A stretch of DNA of 64,000 nucleotides from Clostridium sp. UBA4548 (GTDB taxonomy: Bacteria > Bacillota > Clostridia > Clostridiales > Clostridiaceae): assembly GCF_002387895.1 (NCBI RefSeq), contig NZ_DGLI01000001.1, forward strand, positions 73,705-137,704, given 5' to 3'. The notes under the pieces are model-generated. The model made no database searches. It saw only the letters and a program-made list of their open reading frames with translations, and had not been told where the DNA came from. The position numbers and the translations under genes are program-made. How positions within the stretch are numbered: the first letter of the stretch is position 1; the number at the start of each line of letters is the position of its first letter. Below, one piece after another: positions 19,508 through 27,517 of this stretch.

Positions 19508-21028
19508 GTGAAATACAGTTATAAGTTAACTCTCACTATAATAGCAATTGCTTGCTTAATAATAGGCTGCTATTTTTCTTATTCACACAAGAAAATAAGT
19601 AGCATATATAGTCTTCAAACAGAAAATGCAATCATTGATTTGAAAAAGAACTTTATTAAAGATACTGTTAATAATATAATAATTGAAATAGAAAGTGCAC
19701 GAAATATCTCAATAGATCAATGCAAAAAGACTGCAGATGAAAAGCTATTTACCTTTGCTTCTAAAAATGATTTATCTGAGGCTGAGTTTACAAACTTTTT
19801 AGTTAGTGACTTTAAAAGTTATACAGCACGAAATTACTGGACAGTTTTTCTATGGAACAATAAAACTCATGAGGTACTTTATAAAACTGATGATTTAGAA
19901 GTAAAAAGTATTACTGACACATTAGAAATACTAGAATCTGAATTACTTGTTAACAAAACCATAACTCATGGCAACTTAGAGGTAGTTTTTGGAGTGAGTA
20001 AAAGATATATAGATGAAGCTGTAAAAGAATTTATTACTAATAAAATTAGGAATTCTAAGTTTAGTGATAACTCCTATATTTGGGTTAATGAAATCTTAAA
20101 TTACCAAGGTGGTGCTAATTTTGCAATAAGGCGGGTTCACCCTAACCTTCCTGATACTGAAGGTATGTATCTTTCAACAGATATGAAAGATATAAAAGGT
20201 AACTTGCCTTACCTTAAAGAACTTGAAGGCGTAAATGAAAATGGAGAGTTATATTACAATTACTATTTTAAAGAGCTAGATAGCAATAAAGTATCTGAAA
20301 AGTTAGCTTATTCAAAGTTATACAAGGGCTTCAACTGGGTTATTTCCATGGGAGTATACTTAGATGATATCAAGGAATATACTTACATAACAAATGAAAA
20401 AAGCAAAGCTATGTTATCTAACTTATCATTAATGATGATTCTAACCCTACTGTCACTTTTACTTATCTCTTTTTCATTACTTATTTCAACAGAAAGATTC
20501 AACTACAAACACACAAAAAAACAACTTGAATCCGAAATTAATCAAGATGTTCTCACTAAAGCTTATAGCCGTAAATTTGGTACAAATGAACTGATAAAGT
20601 CCTTTAAGAGTTTTAAAATTAATAATACAAATCCTGGCATAATGATATTGGATATAGACAAATTTAAAACAATAAATGACACTTATGGTCACCATACAGG
20701 TGATATTGTATTGAAGGAAGTAGTTCATGCAATTAACCATATAACTAGAGATTCAGATAAGTTGATTCGCTGGGGTGGAGACGAATTTATCGGCATCTTT
20801 CATGGTTTGCGTGAAGAAAATGCTCTTATCTTAAGTGAAAAAATATTGCTTGAAGTGAGTAATGTTAAAATACCTATTGGTGATGATATTATATCTCCGT
20901 CCGTTTCCATAGGATTTTCTTACTTTAAAAAAAGTGATAAGGAATATACTGAAGTTTTAAAACGAGCAGATGATGCACTCTACGATTCAAAAGTTCAAGG
21001 CAGGAATAAATCTAATATAATTCTTTAA
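19508..21028 (+). CDS. membrane diguanylate cyclase with Cache sensor, 506 aa
   Basis: Synthesises cyclic di-GMP. A membrane segment at about 7-25, an extracytoplasmic Cache-type sensor (about 30-300; SYIWVNEI, GMYLSTDMKDIKG, NWVISMGVYLDDI), a second membrane segment (about 305-325) and a GGDEF domain to the end. The catalytic GGDEF is at 423-427 and the allosteric inhibitory site RDSD at 414-417, so it should be active and product-inhibited. GTG 19508 follows AAGGTGGGGATATT. Monocistronic. Confidence 0.93.
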   Translation: MKYSYKLTLTIIAIACLIIGCYFSYSHKKISSIYSLQTENAIIDLKKNFIKDTVNNIIIEIESARNISIDQCKKTADEKLFTFASKNDLSEAEFTNFLVSDFKSYTARNYWTVFLWNNKTHEVLYKTDDLEVKSITDTLEILESELLVNKTITHGNLEVVFGVSKRYIDEAVKEFITNKIRNSKFSDNSYIWVNEILNYQGGANFAIRRVHPNLPDTEGMYLSTDMKDIKGNLPYLKELEGVNENGELYYNYYFKELDSNKVSEKLAYSKLYKGFNWVISMGVYLDDIKEYTYITNEKSKAMLSNLSLMMILTLLSLLLISFSLLISTERFNYKHTKKQLESEINQDVLTKAYSRKFGTNELIKSFKSFKINNTNPGIMILDIDKFKTINDTYGHHTGDIVLKEVVHAINHITRDSDKLIRWGGDEFIGIFHGLREENALILSEKILLEVSNVKIPIGDDIISPSVSIGFSYFKKSDKEYTEVLKRADDALYDSKVQGRNKSNIIL

Positions 21029-21147
21029 ACAATGAACAAGTTCATTATTTAATATAAATTACTATAACTATGTTTTGGGTAGTAACAATGAAAAACACTA
21101 ATAGGATATTTTGCAAACTATAATTGAGGCAGATATTTTTTCTTTTT

Positions 21148-21291
21148 TCTTTAAAAACTTCTCAGGAAGAAGCTTCTGCTCTTATGGATACCATCATAGC
21201 AAAGGATGTGATCTTAACTAAAAGTGGTTCTTTAGTTTCAAAGTGTGGAGCACAGCTCACTCAAAGACAAACTACTAAACTTGCTGTGTAG
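21148..21291 (+). pseudogene. DUF2922-like remnant
   Basis: The plus strand encodes TSQEEASALMDTIIAKDVIL, then TKSGSLVSKCGAQLTQRQTTK and LAV-stop, matching the second half of the ~70-residue DUF2922 proteins. The first half is missing and no start or ribosome site is present. Function of the family unknown. Confidence 0.55.
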
Positions 21292-21319
21292 TAGCACCCA
21301 ATTTCATAAGTAAAAATAA

Positions 21320-21367
21320 AGAGGCTATTTCCAAAGGGAGTTTCATAACCACTTGGAAATAGCCTCT
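21320..21367 (-). terminator. terminator of the sigma/DUF4179 operon
   Basis: 15-bp stem AGAGGCTATTTCCAA / TTGGAAATAGCCTCT with TTATTTTT on the minus strand, 10 bases after the stop at 21377. Confidence 0.8.
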
Positions 21368-21376
21368 GATAATTAA

Positions 21377-22570
21377 CTATTTATTTGGCTTTTTAACCAA
21401 TATTATTTCTTTCTTTTCACCATTAAAATCAGTTAGTAGCACTTTAACGTTTCCATCATAATCAAAGGATGTAATTTCAAAACTTTTTACTTTTAATAGA
21501 TGGTCATTATCCCCAACCGTAAGATATCCTTTTAATGTAGAGTTATGAATATTCCCCCTATCATCAAATATTGTAGCTTCATCTATTTTATTAATAATTT
21601 TCTTTCTATTTTCACCTTTAAAATCAGAATTAAACTCAAAGGTTACATACATACAAGTAGGCAATAGCTCGGCTTTAATTATTTTTATTGTTTCTCCATT
21701 GGTTCCTTCAGGTACATAGGTAATTTCCTTACCGGCTTTAAGTTTTTCTTCTAATGTAATACTTGTTTGCCACTTACCTTCAATTAGATTGTACAATCTT
21801 AACTTCCTCTGTTTATAGTTATATATTTCATATTCTTCTAGCTTACTTTCAGCCTTTGAAAAGGCGCTCTCCTCAAGATTATTGTCTAGAGAGGTTAATA
21901 ATCTTACTGCTTTAACATCCAAGTTCACACTATCTATACCTGAAATTGGCTCCATAGAGTATAAAACTAAATTATATTTAATTTCACCTGATTCCTTATT
22001 TATTATCCTATTACTATCAAATCCAGCTTTTAATATCTTCACTGTCATTTGTTCTTCTTCACTTAACTCCTCAGTAATACTTTTTAAAAGATATCTACCA
22101 TTATTATCTTTTAAATTCATATCAAGTTCTATTTCCTGTAAATTATTTAATAGGGTCTTATCATCAAATTTTATATTTAGGGAAAGTGCTAATTTTGAGC
22201 TATCATAAGTTACATTTGTTACACCAATTTCAATACCTTGATCCTTTACTGTATTTGTGCTACCAAGCTCTTGAACTAATCCATTGTCTATGGCTTTCTG
22301 CACTCCTTGATCTTTAAAAAATAAGTTTTTAACTGCTGCTATGGTCTTATTTCCAATTGCTGCAAAGGTGTCTTGTACAGCAAAGGTTGAACCTACTATG
22401 CAAAGTGCAGCTACTACTGAAATGATTTTTCTCCTTTTTACAGCCCTATTTTTCTTTGCTATATTTCTTATATCTGCAAAGGCATTTTCCTTTTTATCTA
22501 GAATACTTTTAGGTATTTTTATATCCTCATTAAACATCCTATCCAGCTGATTATCAAAACTAATACTCAC
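21377..22570 (-). CDS. DUF4179-domain anti-sigma-type membrane protein, 397 aa
   Basis: Partner of the ECF sigma gene directly upstream. The first ~50 residues are cytosolic and likely hold the sigma factor; one membrane segment follows a basic RRKIIS (IISVVAALCIVGSTFAV, about 50-70); the rest is an extracellular DUF4179 domain with beta-rich repeats. Start at GTG 22570, one base after the sigma stop, with GGAGGGTG overlapping that stop; the longer open frame overlaps the sigma gene and is unsupported. Such proteins sequester the sigma factor until an envelope signal arrives; the signal here is unknown. Confidence 0.85.
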   Translation of the reverse strand: MSISFDNQLDRMFNEDIKIPKSILDKKENAFADIRNIAKKNRAVKRRKIISVVAALCIVGSTFAVQDTFAAIGNKTIAAVKNLFFKDQGVQKAIDNGLVQELGSTNTVKDQGIEIGVTNVTYDSSKLALSLNIKFDDKTLLNNLQEIELDMNLKDNNGRYLLKSITEELSEEEQMTVKILKAGFDSNRIINKESGEIKYNLVLYSMEPISGIDSVNLDVKAVRLLTSLDNNLEESAFSKAESKLEEYEIYNYKQRKLRLYNLIEGKWQTSITLEEKLKAGKEITYVPEGTNGETIKIIKAELLPTCMYVTFEFNSDFKGENRKKIINKIDEATIFDDRGNIHNSTLKGYLTVGDNDHLLKVKSFEITSFDYDGNVKVLLTDFNGEKKEIILVKKPNK

Positions 22571-22571
22571 T

Positions 22572-23117
22572 CTAACACCCTCCCTTACTAAAACCATGAT
22601 TTTCTGGCTTGACATAATGGACCTTTAATTGTTGTCTTGCTCTGCTTAACCTTGATTTAATGGTACCTTCTTTTTCATTAAGAATTTCACTAATTTCCCT
22701 TGTATTAAACCCATTTACATAATAAAGTACAATAACTAGCTTATATTCTGGGCTCAAAACACTTAAAACCTCTTCAAAATCCAACTTACCTTCAACAATA
22801 TCATCAGTACTTAAATCCGTATTACTATCAATAGCCACTTGAAAATCCTCTACATAAATAACCTTGTTGCTAGACATTACATTGTTACAGTTATTAATTA
22901 GAATTTTAATTAGCCAAGTTTTAAAAAAGCAGATATTTCTTAGTTTTTTAATATTTTTAAAACAAGCAAGAATTGTCTCTTGTATAACATCTCCAATATC
23001 AGCTTCATTTTTAAGTCTTGCTTTAGCTACTTTATACATCTGTGGCATGTATTGATTTATAACTTCAATAAAGGCCTCCTCGTCTCCCTTTTGTGCTTTT
23101 TTGATTAATAAATCCAT
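22572..23117 (-). CDS. ECF-type RNA polymerase sigma factor, 181 aa
   Basis: Region 2 (about 8-75, QMYKVAKARLKNEADIGDVI ... WLIKILINNC) and region 4 (about 112-165, SPEYKLVIVLYYVNGFNTRE, IKSRLSRARQQLK) are both present, with no region 1.1 or 3. Closest in style to SigV/SigW-type factors paired with DUF4179 proteins. ATG 23117 follows GGAGGATAATAT. First gene of the operon with the anti-sigma; a TGCAAC...GTCTA candidate promoter and a CATATACGTATATG palindrome lie upstream. Confidence 0.92.
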   Translation of the reverse strand: MDLLIKKAQKGDEEAFIEVINQYMPQMYKVAKARLKNEADIGDVIQETILACFKNIKKLRNICFFKTWLIKILINNCNNVMSSNKVIYVEDFQVAIDSNTDLSTDDIVEGKLDFEEVLSVLSPEYKLVIVLYYVNGFNTREISEILNEKEGTIKSRLSRARQQLKVHYVKPENHGFSKGGC

Positions 23118-23136
23118 ATATTATCCTCCAAAAACT

Positions 23137-23193
23137 CATATACGTATATGCTTTGTACAATAATTAGACCATATAAAAACTAAAATAGTTGCA
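23137..23193 (-). promoter_or_regulatory. candidate ECF promoter and palindrome upstream of the sigma gene
   Basis: Minus-strand TGCAAC (23193-23188), 18 bases, GTCTA (23169-23165), then the 14-bp palindrome CATATACGTATATG (23137-23150) just before the ribosome site. TGYAAC and GTCT also appear ahead of the second ECF gene. Possible autoregulation. Confidence 0.35.
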
Positions 23194-23406
23194 TAAACTT
23201 TAATGGAATATTTCTGCTTATAATTTTGGCTAGGTTTTAATAAAATGTTGAAAAGTACAAAAAAATATTAGGTTGAATGGAAGTTCACCCTAACATTGTA
23301 TTTACTATAAATTTACTGATAAGTATTGATTTATCTTTGGGCTGGATTTTCTGTGTAAATTTTTTTAACTTGCCCAGTAGATGTAAGGATAAACTTTGAA
23401 TAGATG

Positions 23407-23682
23407 TTACAAAATCAACTTAATAATATCAGCGATTATGATGAATAAACCTAAAGTTATACATAATATTCCCACAGTCTTACTTCCCTTGCTGATACCT
23501 TCTGAACTTGTTTGTTTTGCAATCTTAATTTGATTTAAACCATTAAATAATTGAGTAAACCCCATAAATAACATGACTATATCAATACTTGCATAATTTG
23601 CAAAGAAGAGCACTACTGAAATAATTGTTAATATGGCAAATATAATACCTATTATAGCGTATATTTTCCTATTGGCCTCCAA
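23407..23682 (-). CDS. small three-helix membrane protein, 91 aa
   Basis: Three predicted membrane segments (about 8-28, 35-52 and 70-90) joined by short polar loops (KIAKQTSSEGISKGSK). Looks like DUF3953-type small membrane proteins, but I cannot confirm this. Start at TTG 23682 preceded by GGGGGTG and a 6-base spacer; GTG 23691 is in the site. Monocistronic between the sigma operon and the MarR operon. Function unknown. Confidence 0.65.
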   Translation of the reverse strand: MEANRKIYAIIGIIFAILTIISVVLFFANYASIDIVMLFMGFTQLFNGLNQIKIAKQTSSEGISKGSKTVGILCITLGLFIIIADIIKLIL

Positions 23683-23853
23683 AATTAACACCCCCTACTT
23701 TATTATTCTTATACCCTTCATATTCCCTATAGTTCAATTTTACCATAAATTAACTTTAATTACAGAGAAATTCTTTTTTTATAATACCTATTTATAACTA
23801 ACAACGGACTGATATGAATGTTTTTCTATACACTAATAAATTTCCCCATAACC

Positions 23854-23877
23854 TCACCATGAAAAGCTTCATGGTGA
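23854..23877. repeat. perfect hairpin upstream of the MarR operon
   Basis: TCACCATGAA, loop AAGC, TTCATGGTGA: a 10-bp perfect stem. No T-run on either strand, so it may be a protein site rather than a terminator. Confidence 0.4.
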
Positions 23878-23910
23878 ACACCCACTTAGTAAATAAATAC
23901 TTAAGCGTTA

Positions 23911-23957
23911 TTGACAAAGTTAATCTAATTAACTAAAATATAATTAATCAGATTAAC
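23911..23957 (+). promoter_or_regulatory. promoter and MarR-type operator
   Basis: TTGACA (23911-23916), 17 bases, TAAAAT (23934-23939). An inverted repeat GTTAATCT...AGATTAAC (arms from 23919 and ending 23957) covers the spacer, -10 and start point, so a bound repressor would block transcription. It lies 20 bases before the MarR start: autoregulation is likely. Confidence 0.65.
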
Positions 23958-23977
23958 TATATTAAGGTGGTAAAATT

Positions 23978-24409
23978 ATGGACAAATCAAATTTAAAGTT
24001 CCAAGGTGCTGAAGCTATCTCCATGTTTTGTAGATTAAATATTAATGCAAAAAGAAATCTTCCTGTTAGACCAGGTGAGATGGGGTTATTAATACTAATT
24101 GTGAAAAATGAAAATCAAATTACTCCAGTTATGGCAGCGGATTTTTTTAAAGTTAGTAAGCCAATGATAGCTACCATGGTAAAATCACTTTTAAAACAAG
24201 GTTATATAAAAAAAATACCATCTAAAGAGGATAGAAGAAGTTTTATAATATCTCCAGAGGAAAAAGCCGTTGAATTAGTTAATAGTACCTACGAAGAATA
24301 TATTAGATTAATAGAACTACTTCTAAAAGGTATGGGTGAAAAGAAATACATAAAGTTTATTAATTTAATGGAAGAAGCCAATGAAATATTAATGGAAGGA
24401 AAAAAATAA
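23978..24409 (+). CDS. MarR-family transcription regulator, 143 aa
   Basis: Winged-helix regulator: helix-turn-helix around 48-75 (ITPVMAADFFKVSKPMIATM) and wing DRRSFIISPE, with dimerisation helices at both ends. ATG 23978 after AAGGTGG. It overlaps closely with the following oxidoreductase (2-base gap), a typical regulator-plus-redox-enzyme operon in which the repressor is relieved by a small electrophile or quinone; that ligand is inferred. Confidence 0.9.
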   Translation: MDKSNLKFQGAEAISMFCRLNINAKRNLPVRPGEMGLLILIVKNENQITPVMAADFFKVSKPMIATMVKSLLKQGYIKKIPSKEDRRSFIISPEEKAVELVNSTYEEYIRLIELLLKGMGEKKYIKFINLMEEANEILMEGKK

Positions 24410-24411
24410 TT

Positions 24412-25275
24412 ATGGGGAAAATTATGGTTACAGGAGCCCTTGGAAATGTTGGAGGATATATTGCAAAATATCTTATTGCGCTTGATGAAGATATTGTAGT
24501 GGCAGATATCAATAAAGAAGCTTTAGAAAATAAATTTGGCTCTAAAGTTAAGAGTGTTTACTTTGATTTCACTGACCCTTCAACCTTCAATGAGGCATTA
24601 GAAGATATAGATAGAGTTTTTATTATGCGCCCGCCTCATCTTGGAAAACCTCAAGATCTAAAACCTTTTATAGAAGCGTTAAAAAGAAAAGGTAGTATTG
24701 AACTTGTAAGTTTTTTATCATTGATTGGTGTGGAGAATAACCCTGTGCCCCCACATCATAAAATTGAAAAGTATATTGAGGAGGTAGGTCTCCCCTATTG
24801 CCATATTCGACCAAGTTTTTTTATGCAGAATATTAGTGGAATACATGCTTTTGAAGTTAAATATTTTAATAGGATTGTTGTTCCTGTAGGAAGTGCTTTA
24901 ACTAGCTTTATTGATGCAGAAGATATTGGAGAAATTACTGCAAAAATACTTTCTAATCCTAAAAGTCATAAAAATAAAGCATACTCAATTACAGGAGCTG
25001 AAGCTATTGATTATTATGAAGTTGAGAAAATAATGACAGAAGAGCTAGGGAGAAAAATTACCTACTCTAATCCTAAGCCAAGCTTTGCATTAAAATACTG
25101 GACTAAAGTTAGAGGTCTTGATGAAGAATATTCAAAGGTAATGAATATGTTGTATATGATGACAAGATTGGGCACAGCTAAAAAGGTTACTAGTGTTTTT
25201 GAAGAGGTAATGGGGAAAAAACCTCAAACATTTAGGCAGTTTGTTAGGAAAAATATTTCAGCTTGGGAAGATTAA
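24412..25275 (+). CDS. NmrA-like NAD(P)-binding oxidoreductase, 287 aa
   Basis: Atypical SDR with N-terminal VTGALGNVGGYIA (GxxGxxG) and no YxxxK active site, as in NmrA/QorB-type quinone oxidoreductases and azoreductase-like proteins. SFLSLIGVENNP and RPSFFMQN are characteristic of the NmrA group. Translated from ATG 24412, 2 bases after the MarR stop, with GGAAGG in the end of that gene, so coupled. Probably acts on a quinone or electrophile; substrate unknown. Confidence 0.85.
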   Translation: MGKIMVTGALGNVGGYIAKYLIALDEDIVVADINKEALENKFGSKVKSVYFDFTDPSTFNEALEDIDRVFIMRPPHLGKPQDLKPFIEALKRKGSIELVSFLSLIGVENNPVPPHHKIEKYIEEVGLPYCHIRPSFFMQNISGIHAFEVKYFNRIVVPVGSALTSFIDAEDIGEITAKILSNPKSHKNKAYSITGAEAIDYYEVEKIMTEELGRKITYSNPKPSFALKYWTKVRGLDEEYSKVMNMLYMMTRLGTAKKVTSVFEEVMGKKPQTFRQFVRKNISAWED

Positions 25276-25291
25276 TATTTCATACTATATA

Positions 25292-25351
25292 ATTGTTTTT
25301 AGAGGAATTAAAGAAAAACTATCTAATATTGAAAAGTTACTTAATAAATAG
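25292..25351 (+). pseudogene. truncated copy of the 39-aa small protein at 26387
   Basis: The plus strand reads FRGIKEKLSNIEKLLNK then stop, nearly identical to the tail of the 39-residue protein at 26387-26506 (REIKEKPSNIEKLLNK); DNA similarity continues past the stop. The membrane-spanning start is absent. A partial duplication. Confidence 0.65.
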
Positions 25352-25385
25352 ATTGCTATTTTAATTATTTACATATTAATTTTTA

Positions 25386-25407
25386 AGGGAAGTCATTTGA
25401 CTTCCCT
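25386..25407 (+). terminator. terminator of the MarR operon
   Basis: Stem AGGGAAGTCA, loop TT, TGACTTCCCT, then AATTTTAC. Confidence 0.7.
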
Positions 25408-25438
25408 AATTTTACTTTATAAAAATATTATAATTAAT

Positions 25439-26098
25439 TTATTTCACTGTTGACCAGATTTGAAAACTTGACGCTAATTCCTGTACCTCATTAATAAACC
25501 TACTGGTATGATATCCATCACAAACTGCATGGTGAACCTGAATGGATATAGGAATAAATGTCTTATTATTTTGTTCAAAATATTTACCAAGGGTAAATAT
25601 AGGAGTTAAATAGGTTCCATCATCCTTTATATTAAGATTAAAGCCAGTAAAACTCACCCAAGGTATGCAAGATATAGGGAATGTATTGGCTGATTCATTG
25701 AGCTTCGGTTCAAAACTCATAATGTGCCCATAGGTTTTAATATCCTCAAGATATTTATTATAAAAACCTGAAAAACTTTCTTCATACTCTGTCCATATAC
25801 TTGAAAATGTTTTATTATCCTCATGAAAGATAGTGTAATTTGGACTCATACTATCCCAGTATCCTAAATTATTATTTTCATCAAAACAGATGCGGAATTC
25901 CTCATGGTTATTTACCACAGTTGCAATGATATAAATAAGTGTTGGGTACAGTTTAAGTTTTTTTAGTCTAATGTGATTCAGTAAATTTGTTATTTCTATA
26001 TTTGCTGTCATGCTATAAGTGCATTTAACAGAATTGAAATAGTGTTCAAAATATGGTTTTCTATCCCAATGTTCAGTATCTATTAAATTAAATTTCAT
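25439..26098 (-). CDS. cat: type A chloramphenicol O-acetyltransferase, 219 aa
   Basis: Transfers acetyl from acetyl-CoA to chloramphenicol, inactivating it; works as a cytosolic trimer. The catalytic HHAVCDG is at 189-195 (His190 the general base) and the Ser-containing PWVSFTGF at 146-153. Full family length. ATG 26098 with AGGAGGCTAAAATT. The site is paired into a hairpin with an upstream leader peptide (26133-26162), so expression looks drug-inducible by translational attenuation. No mobile element is seen immediately around it, although duplicated small-gene remnants flank it at 25292 and 26387. No flanking genes share a role, which fits an acquired resistance gene. Confidence 0.95.
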   Translation of the reverse strand: MKFNLIDTEHWDRKPYFEHYFNSVKCTYSMTANIEITNLLNHIRLKKLKLYPTLIYIIATVVNNHEEFRICFDENNNLGYWDSMSPNYTIFHEDNKTFSSIWTEYEESFSGFYNKYLEDIKTYGHIMSFEPKLNESANTFPISCIPWVSFTGFNLNIKDDGTYLTPIFTLGKYFEQNNKTFIPISIQVHHAVCDGYHTSRFINEVQELASSFQIWSTVK

Positions 26099-26103
26099 AA
26101 TTT

Positions 26104-26143
26104 TAGCCTCCTAAAAATTTCGTTGATTTATTTTAGCAGGCTA
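26104..26143 (-). promoter_or_regulatory. attenuator hairpin sequestering the cat ribosome site
   Basis: On the transcript TAGCCTGCTAAAAT (26143-26130) pairs with ATTTTTAGGAGGCTA (26118-26104), burying AGGAGG. The left arm overlaps the last codons and stop of the leader peptide, so a stalled ribosome there would free the cat start. Confidence 0.75.
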
Positions 26144-26162
26144 TCTTAATTGAGATAATCAC
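26133..26162 (-). CDS. cat leader peptide, 9 aa (MIISIKIAC)
   Basis: GTG start with GGAGGT 6 bases upstream (26174-26169) and stop TAA at 26135-26133. It lies between the cat promoter and cat and overlaps the left arm of the attenuator hairpin. Its role would be to stall ribosomes in the presence of chloramphenicol. The peptide does not match the leader sequences I remember from pC194 or cat-86. Confidence 0.7.
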   Translation of the reverse strand: MIISIKIAC

Positions 26163-26195
26163 TTTACGACCTCCAAACTTATATATTTGGTTTGT

Positions 26196-26224
26196 ATTAT
26201 AGCATATCTACTATATTGTATCAA
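26196..26224 (-). promoter_or_regulatory. cat promoter
   Basis: Minus strand TTGATA (26224-26219), 17-base spacer, TATAAT (26201-26196). Transcription would start about 25 bases before the leader peptide. Confidence 0.7.
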
Positions 26225-26386
26225 TTGCCAACCTTCACCTAAAATATAATCTATAAAAAAAGCCAACCTGAGAGTATGTAAAAACTATATAATTATATAT
26301 TGAATATGCTAAACTTTTCTTATGAGTTAAAGAACAATTCTATTTTATGGTAACTAAATGACTTTTATATAAAGGGGGAATTCCTT

Positions 26387-26506
26387 ATGTCTATGGGGAA
26401 GTTAATTATTTTTATAATATTAATGCTTTATATAGGATGGATTAACACATCAATTAGAGAAATTAAAGAAAAACCTTCTAATATTGAGAAGTTGCTTAAT
26501 AAATAA
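26387..26506 (+). CDS. 39-aa single-span membrane protein
   Basis: ATG 26387 is preceded by AAAGGGGGAATTCCTT. The product is MSMGKLIIFIILMLYIGW followed by a charged tail ending NIEKLLNK: one membrane helix (5-20) and a cytosolic amphipathic tail. The stop overlaps the start of a perfect terminator. A 5'-truncated copy at 25292-25351 shows the tail is a recurring sequence. Function unknown; a regulatory or toxin-like small membrane protein is possible. Confidence 0.65.
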   Translation: MSMGKLIIFIILMLYIGWINTSIREIKEKPSNIEKLLNK

Positions 26507-26538
26507 GATTACTATTTTAATTAATAGTAATCTTATTT
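26501..26538 (+). terminator. terminator of the 39-aa gene
   Basis: Perfect 16-bp stem, AAATAAGATTACTATT (26501-26516) with its complement 26523-26538, then ATTTTTTT. It includes the stop codon. Confidence 0.85.
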
Positions 26539-26600
26539 ATTTTTTTATATTAATAGATATCAAATAAAAACCATTTTCATCTTTTAAAATGAACAATCAA

Positions 26601-26638
26601 AAAAGCAGACGCTTCAAGCTATTGAAATGTCTGCTTTT
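26601..26638. terminator. bidirectional terminator
   Basis: Stem AAAAGCAGAC / GTCTGCTTTT with T-runs on both sides. Confidence 0.7.
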
Positions 26639-26651
26639 TATATAAATTTAT

Positions 26652-26845
26652 TTATAATCTAAAAAATTCTTTAACATCTTTATGTTCTTTTGATGATATC
26701 ATGTTAACTAACTTCTGTAACATCATCTTCCTTAGTAATTGGTGTCTCTTTTTTTAAAAGGTTACAAATTGTAACTTTACCTACATTTGCAACTCTACTC
26801 TTTAGTGATTTGAATTGTAAAAGTGCATCTGGTTCTTTATGGATG
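26652..26845 (-). pseudogene. transposase-like remnant (ISL3 type)
   Basis: The minus strand encodes LVNMISSKEHKDVKEFFRL then stop (26652-26714), homologous to VVDMITLREYKDVKEWLE in the ISL3 remnant at 28893-29215. Another open frame above it (IHKEPDALLQFKSLKSRV ... KKETPITKED) ends at 26704 and is of unknown origin. No terminal repeats remain. Confidence 0.45.
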
Positions 26846-26848
26846 AAA

Positions 26849-27076
26849 TCATTCATTTTTTTGCTTTTTTCTCCATAATATATAGGAGTTCATTAGAGTA
26901 AATAAAATCATTATAATATATGGAATAGCAACTAAAAATGAAGCACTTGCAGAAGCACTGAAACTTTTATATTTTATATTGTTGCAATACTCAATGGCTA
27001 CACGCGCACTCATTAGATTAGATAATATAATTGCTAGTATAGTAGAAAATATTGATAATTTTTTATATATATTCAT
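26849..27076 (-). CDS. small two-helix membrane protein, 75 aa
   Basis: ATG 27076 with GGAGGTTTATT. Two hydrophobic segments (about 6-25 and 45-68) separated by a polar loop (YCNNIKYKSFSASAS), ending in basic WRKKQKNE. It lies downstream, on the same strand, of the frameshifted secreted bacteriocin-like gene (27518-28347), so it could be an immunity protein; that is inference from position and shape only. No family recognised. Confidence 0.65.
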   Translation of the reverse strand: MNIYKKLSIFSTILAIILSNLMSARVAIEYCNNIKYKSFSASASASFLVAIPYIIMILFTLMNSYILWRKKQKNE

Positions 27077-27517
27077 AATAAACCTCCATTTTCTAATAAT
27101 AGATTAGTTTCATATAAATCTACTGACGCTTTGTTAATCTTATTACTTTCAACTCCATTAAATCTGTGTTTAAATTAAACTTATTATTAACTTCATCAGA
27201 TAAATCATTATCCATAATAAACTTTTTATTTTTATGGTTCATTTCATTCAAAAAATGATTTTACTTTGAAAACTTGATCCTCTCAGACACACTTTCTTTT
27301 TATCTAAACTTTCATTTAATCCTCAATTATATTTAATCTTTGATAGCGTTCATTTTACATCTTTTGACCGCTTATTTTAAAAAATTATTTACAATTCAGG
27401 TAGGACAACGGTTTACCTAGTTCTTTATGAATTTTTGGACAATTACCTTATTCTGAGTTACCGATGCCTTTACCTTTTTATTATATACTTTGGTTCACTA
27501 TAATACCATCAACCCTT
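27077..27517. other. spacer with a weak 40-codon frame
   Basis: A minus-strand frame 27120-27242 begins MNHKNKKFIMDNDLSDEVNN and ends with RLTKRQ, but has no ribosome site. Otherwise AT-rich and gene-free. Confidence 0.3.
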
